This document shows positions 62,568 to 64,000 of a stretch of 64,000 bases of DNA, in pieces. Source of the stretch: Albugo candida (taxonomy: Eukaryota > Oomycota > Peronosporomycetes > Albuginales > Albuginaceae). Position numbers and translations under genes: made by a program. Under the pieces are notes generated by a model that was given only the letters and a program-made list of their open reading frames with translations, was not told the DNA's origin and ran no database searches. The stretch lies in the NCBI GenBank assembly GCA_905220665.1, contig CAJNAR010000154.1:1-64000 (forward strand), read 5' to 3'. The number at the start of each line of letters is the position of its first letter. The first letter of the stretch is position 1.

Positions 62568-63281
62568 CTATTCTACTTTTTTTCTTCCTCGTACCTCTGC
62601 GTTTGCTCTACGTTTTTGACTCGTATGATCAAGGAATTGAACGAGAGAGAGTTCAGTATGCTCTCCAAACATCTCCTTCATGCGAAATTCCAGCTGTGTC
62701 GACCCATACCGCGCAAATAGAATTGCCATTGTATCGTCCGCGTTGATAATTCCGGTATTTTTCTTATCGTATATTAAGAACTGAATAACGTTAAAGAAAT
62801 TGACAGGTTCTAATTCAGTTTTGTCCAATAGAATGCGATTGAAAATGCCACCCATTTCCGACCAATCAATGACGCCGTCTAGATTTTCATCCGCTTCCCA
62901 AATCATATCGGATACTTCTTTCTTTGTGCAGGTTTTCCCCAAACTTTTCATCACATCATATAAATCTTCGTGACGTATACACTTGGAGCTGTAATTTTGC
63001 AATGCTGCTAGTTCAAGACTACTGCTTTGAATCTGTTCTTCCACTTCGTGTAATTCAACCTCAAGTTGATCTCTAGTCCTTGTTTCTTTGCTTCCACACA
63101 TAACATTAGTAAAATCAGGATCATCGCATTGCTGCAGCAAAATTTGTCGACGCTGAGTAAAGTTTGTGATGTTATTCTGCAGCCTTTTCTTCGTCCGATA
63201 AGACGCTACATACTCAAACACGCGCCGCAACTCTTTCTCTTCTTGTGCTACCATTCCCTTGACGCTGTCATTTGCATTCAT
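62568..63281 (-). CDS. EF-hand calcium-binding protein with coiled-coil N-terminus
   Basis: An intron-less frame of 237 residues starts at ATG 63,281; an in-frame TTG two codons upstream is not a likely start. The first half is charged and heptad-like (about residues 65-95), suggesting a coiled coil. A canonical EF-hand loop follows, DENLDGVIDWSE (about 131-142), with acidic or Asn residues at the chelating positions and Glu at position 12. About 40 residues later is a second loop, DKKNTGIINADD, which lacks Asp at positions 3 and 5 and ends in Asp, so it probably binds poorly. The C-terminus is basic. Spacing between the hands and the ELEPVNFFNVIQF linker recall EF-hand proteins of flagellated protists; this is a weak guess. 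TTCATTTT (63,305-63,312, minus) is an initiator-like motif 23 bp upstream. Confidence 0.85.
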   Translation of the reverse strand: MNANDSVKGMVAQEEKELRRVFEYVASYRTKKRLQNNITNFTQRRQILLQQCDDPDFTNVMCGSKETRTRDQLEVELHEVEEQIQSSSLELAALQNYSSKCIRHEDLYDVMKSLGKTCTKKEVSDMIWEADENLDGVIDWSEMGGIFNRILLDKTELEPVNFFNVIQFLIYDKKNTGIINADDTMAILFARYGSTQLEFRMKEMFGEHTELSLVQFLDHTSQKRRANAEVRGRKKVE

Positions 63282-63384
63282 CCTCAAAGAGATGGAAATG
63301 ACGCAAAATGAATTGCACGACTGATTCCTTCACTTATAAATAAATGTTAAAGTACCAAAAATAGCGGTCTGGTTGTATTCTTAT

Positions 63385-64000
63385 TCATAAAGCTACTGTC
63401 TTCAAAAGCGTTTGGACCATTGTTTCGATTTCATCTTGCGTCATACATTCCGAGTTTGAGATCGCATTGGCTAATAAAACCGTATGCTGATTGGACTTGC
63501 AATGGATCCAGACAATACCATTTTGACCAATAGCAATCTCGTATGATATAGTGCGTCCGAGAACATGCAAAATCGAGGTATCTTGCGCTCGTAAAAGTTG
63601 TCGTGCAAATCCGATAGAAACACGAAAATTGTATCCTCCCCTTAACTCTCCGTAAATGGAAAGTCCAGTCATCCAATCCTTTTTATTGACGTTTGTAGGG
63701 GCTATACATTCGAATCAGAAGAGCAGCAAGGCACTGAGAAACTCGTACCTTCACATGTCAACTCGCATTCGAGATCCACCTTGACCACTCGAGCGTACAC
63801 CAACGATCCAATTTGCAAGTTTGGTCGATTGCGTTTTGTCGCGCCATCAAATGCCAATGTGCTCAAAACCGCCGTATTTCTATACAAAATAATGAGCATC
63901 GTTCCATGAATGCAAAAGAGCGTACGTGGATCCGATGTTGAGGCGATAGAATTCCGCATTCCGATCGACTACGATACCGATTACTGAATCGTCCACAGAA
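63385..64000 (-). CDS. RRP40: Exosome complex component RRP40 (EXOSC3-like), 5' end outside window
   Basis: Cap subunit of the RNA exosome, with S1 and KH RNA-binding domains. Exons visible: 64,000-63,926 (partial), 63,879-63,749 and 63,701-63,385, separated by GT-AG introns of 46 bp (63,925-63,880) and 47 bp (63,748-63,702). Joined in frame they read VIGIVVDRNAEFYRLNIGST, then LAFDGATKRNRPNLQIGSLV (S1 region, including the GATKRNRP stretch typical of RRP40), VYARVV, and then GYNFRVSIGFARQLL, LGRTISYEIAIGQNGIVWI and the KH-region C-terminus. The RNRP and GxNGxVW motifs distinguish RRP40 from the related RRP4 and CSL4. The N-terminal domain lies beyond the window. Confidence 0.9.

Overview
The window is nuclear eukaryotic DNA, most likely from an oomycete; a compact AT-rich genome such as Albugo is my guess, not a demonstrated assignment. 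The reasons are: very short GT-AG introns (43-63 bp) in the right-hand genes; Ty1/copia relics of the type common in oomycetes, one with a half-tRNA primer-binding site; a pogo-like transposon; and oomycete-like YTCATTYY initiator motifs near some starts.

Left half (1 to about 32,305): one uninterrupted satellite array. The monomer is about 570.7 bp and a fixed landmark recurs 56 times between 181 and 31,570. Monomers are mosaics of a few variant segments. Several multi-monomer blocks are copied almost exactly (offsets 2,850, 2,277 and 14,277 bp). The array runs off the left end of the window. On the right it decays over its last one or two monomers and stops against the 3' end of a copia relic.

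Middle (about 32,305 to 56,660): gene-poor and filled with dead elements. In order: a minus-strand copia relic (gag, PR, IN, RT, RNase H all traceable); a plus-strand LINE-type RT relic; a possible multi-exon minus-strand gene of unknown function; a 1.8-kb pogo-like transposon with a broken DDE transposase; a tRNA-derived SINE-like module; and a second, internally deleted copia element that still has both LTRs and is itself interrupted by a 0.69-kb MITE. The MITE's terminal repeats resemble those of the pogo-like element. Long parts of this zone hold nothing I recognise.

Right end (56,667 to 64,000): dense housekeeping genes. In order: LYR-motif protein (+), VMA21 V-ATPase assembly factor (+), SAICAR synthetase (+), mitochondrial ISCA1-type Fe-S protein (+), an unknown protein (-), a divergent pair of VDAC porins (- and +), an EF-hand protein (-), and exosome subunit RRP40 (-, cut by the window end). 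Several encode mitochondrial functions (LYR, ISCA1, two VDACs). Four were reconstructed here by joining exons across short introns, which is inference from reading frame and family match. The overall layout, satellite then transposon graveyard then compact genes, fits a pericentromeric or subtelomeric boundary; which of the two cannot be told from this window.
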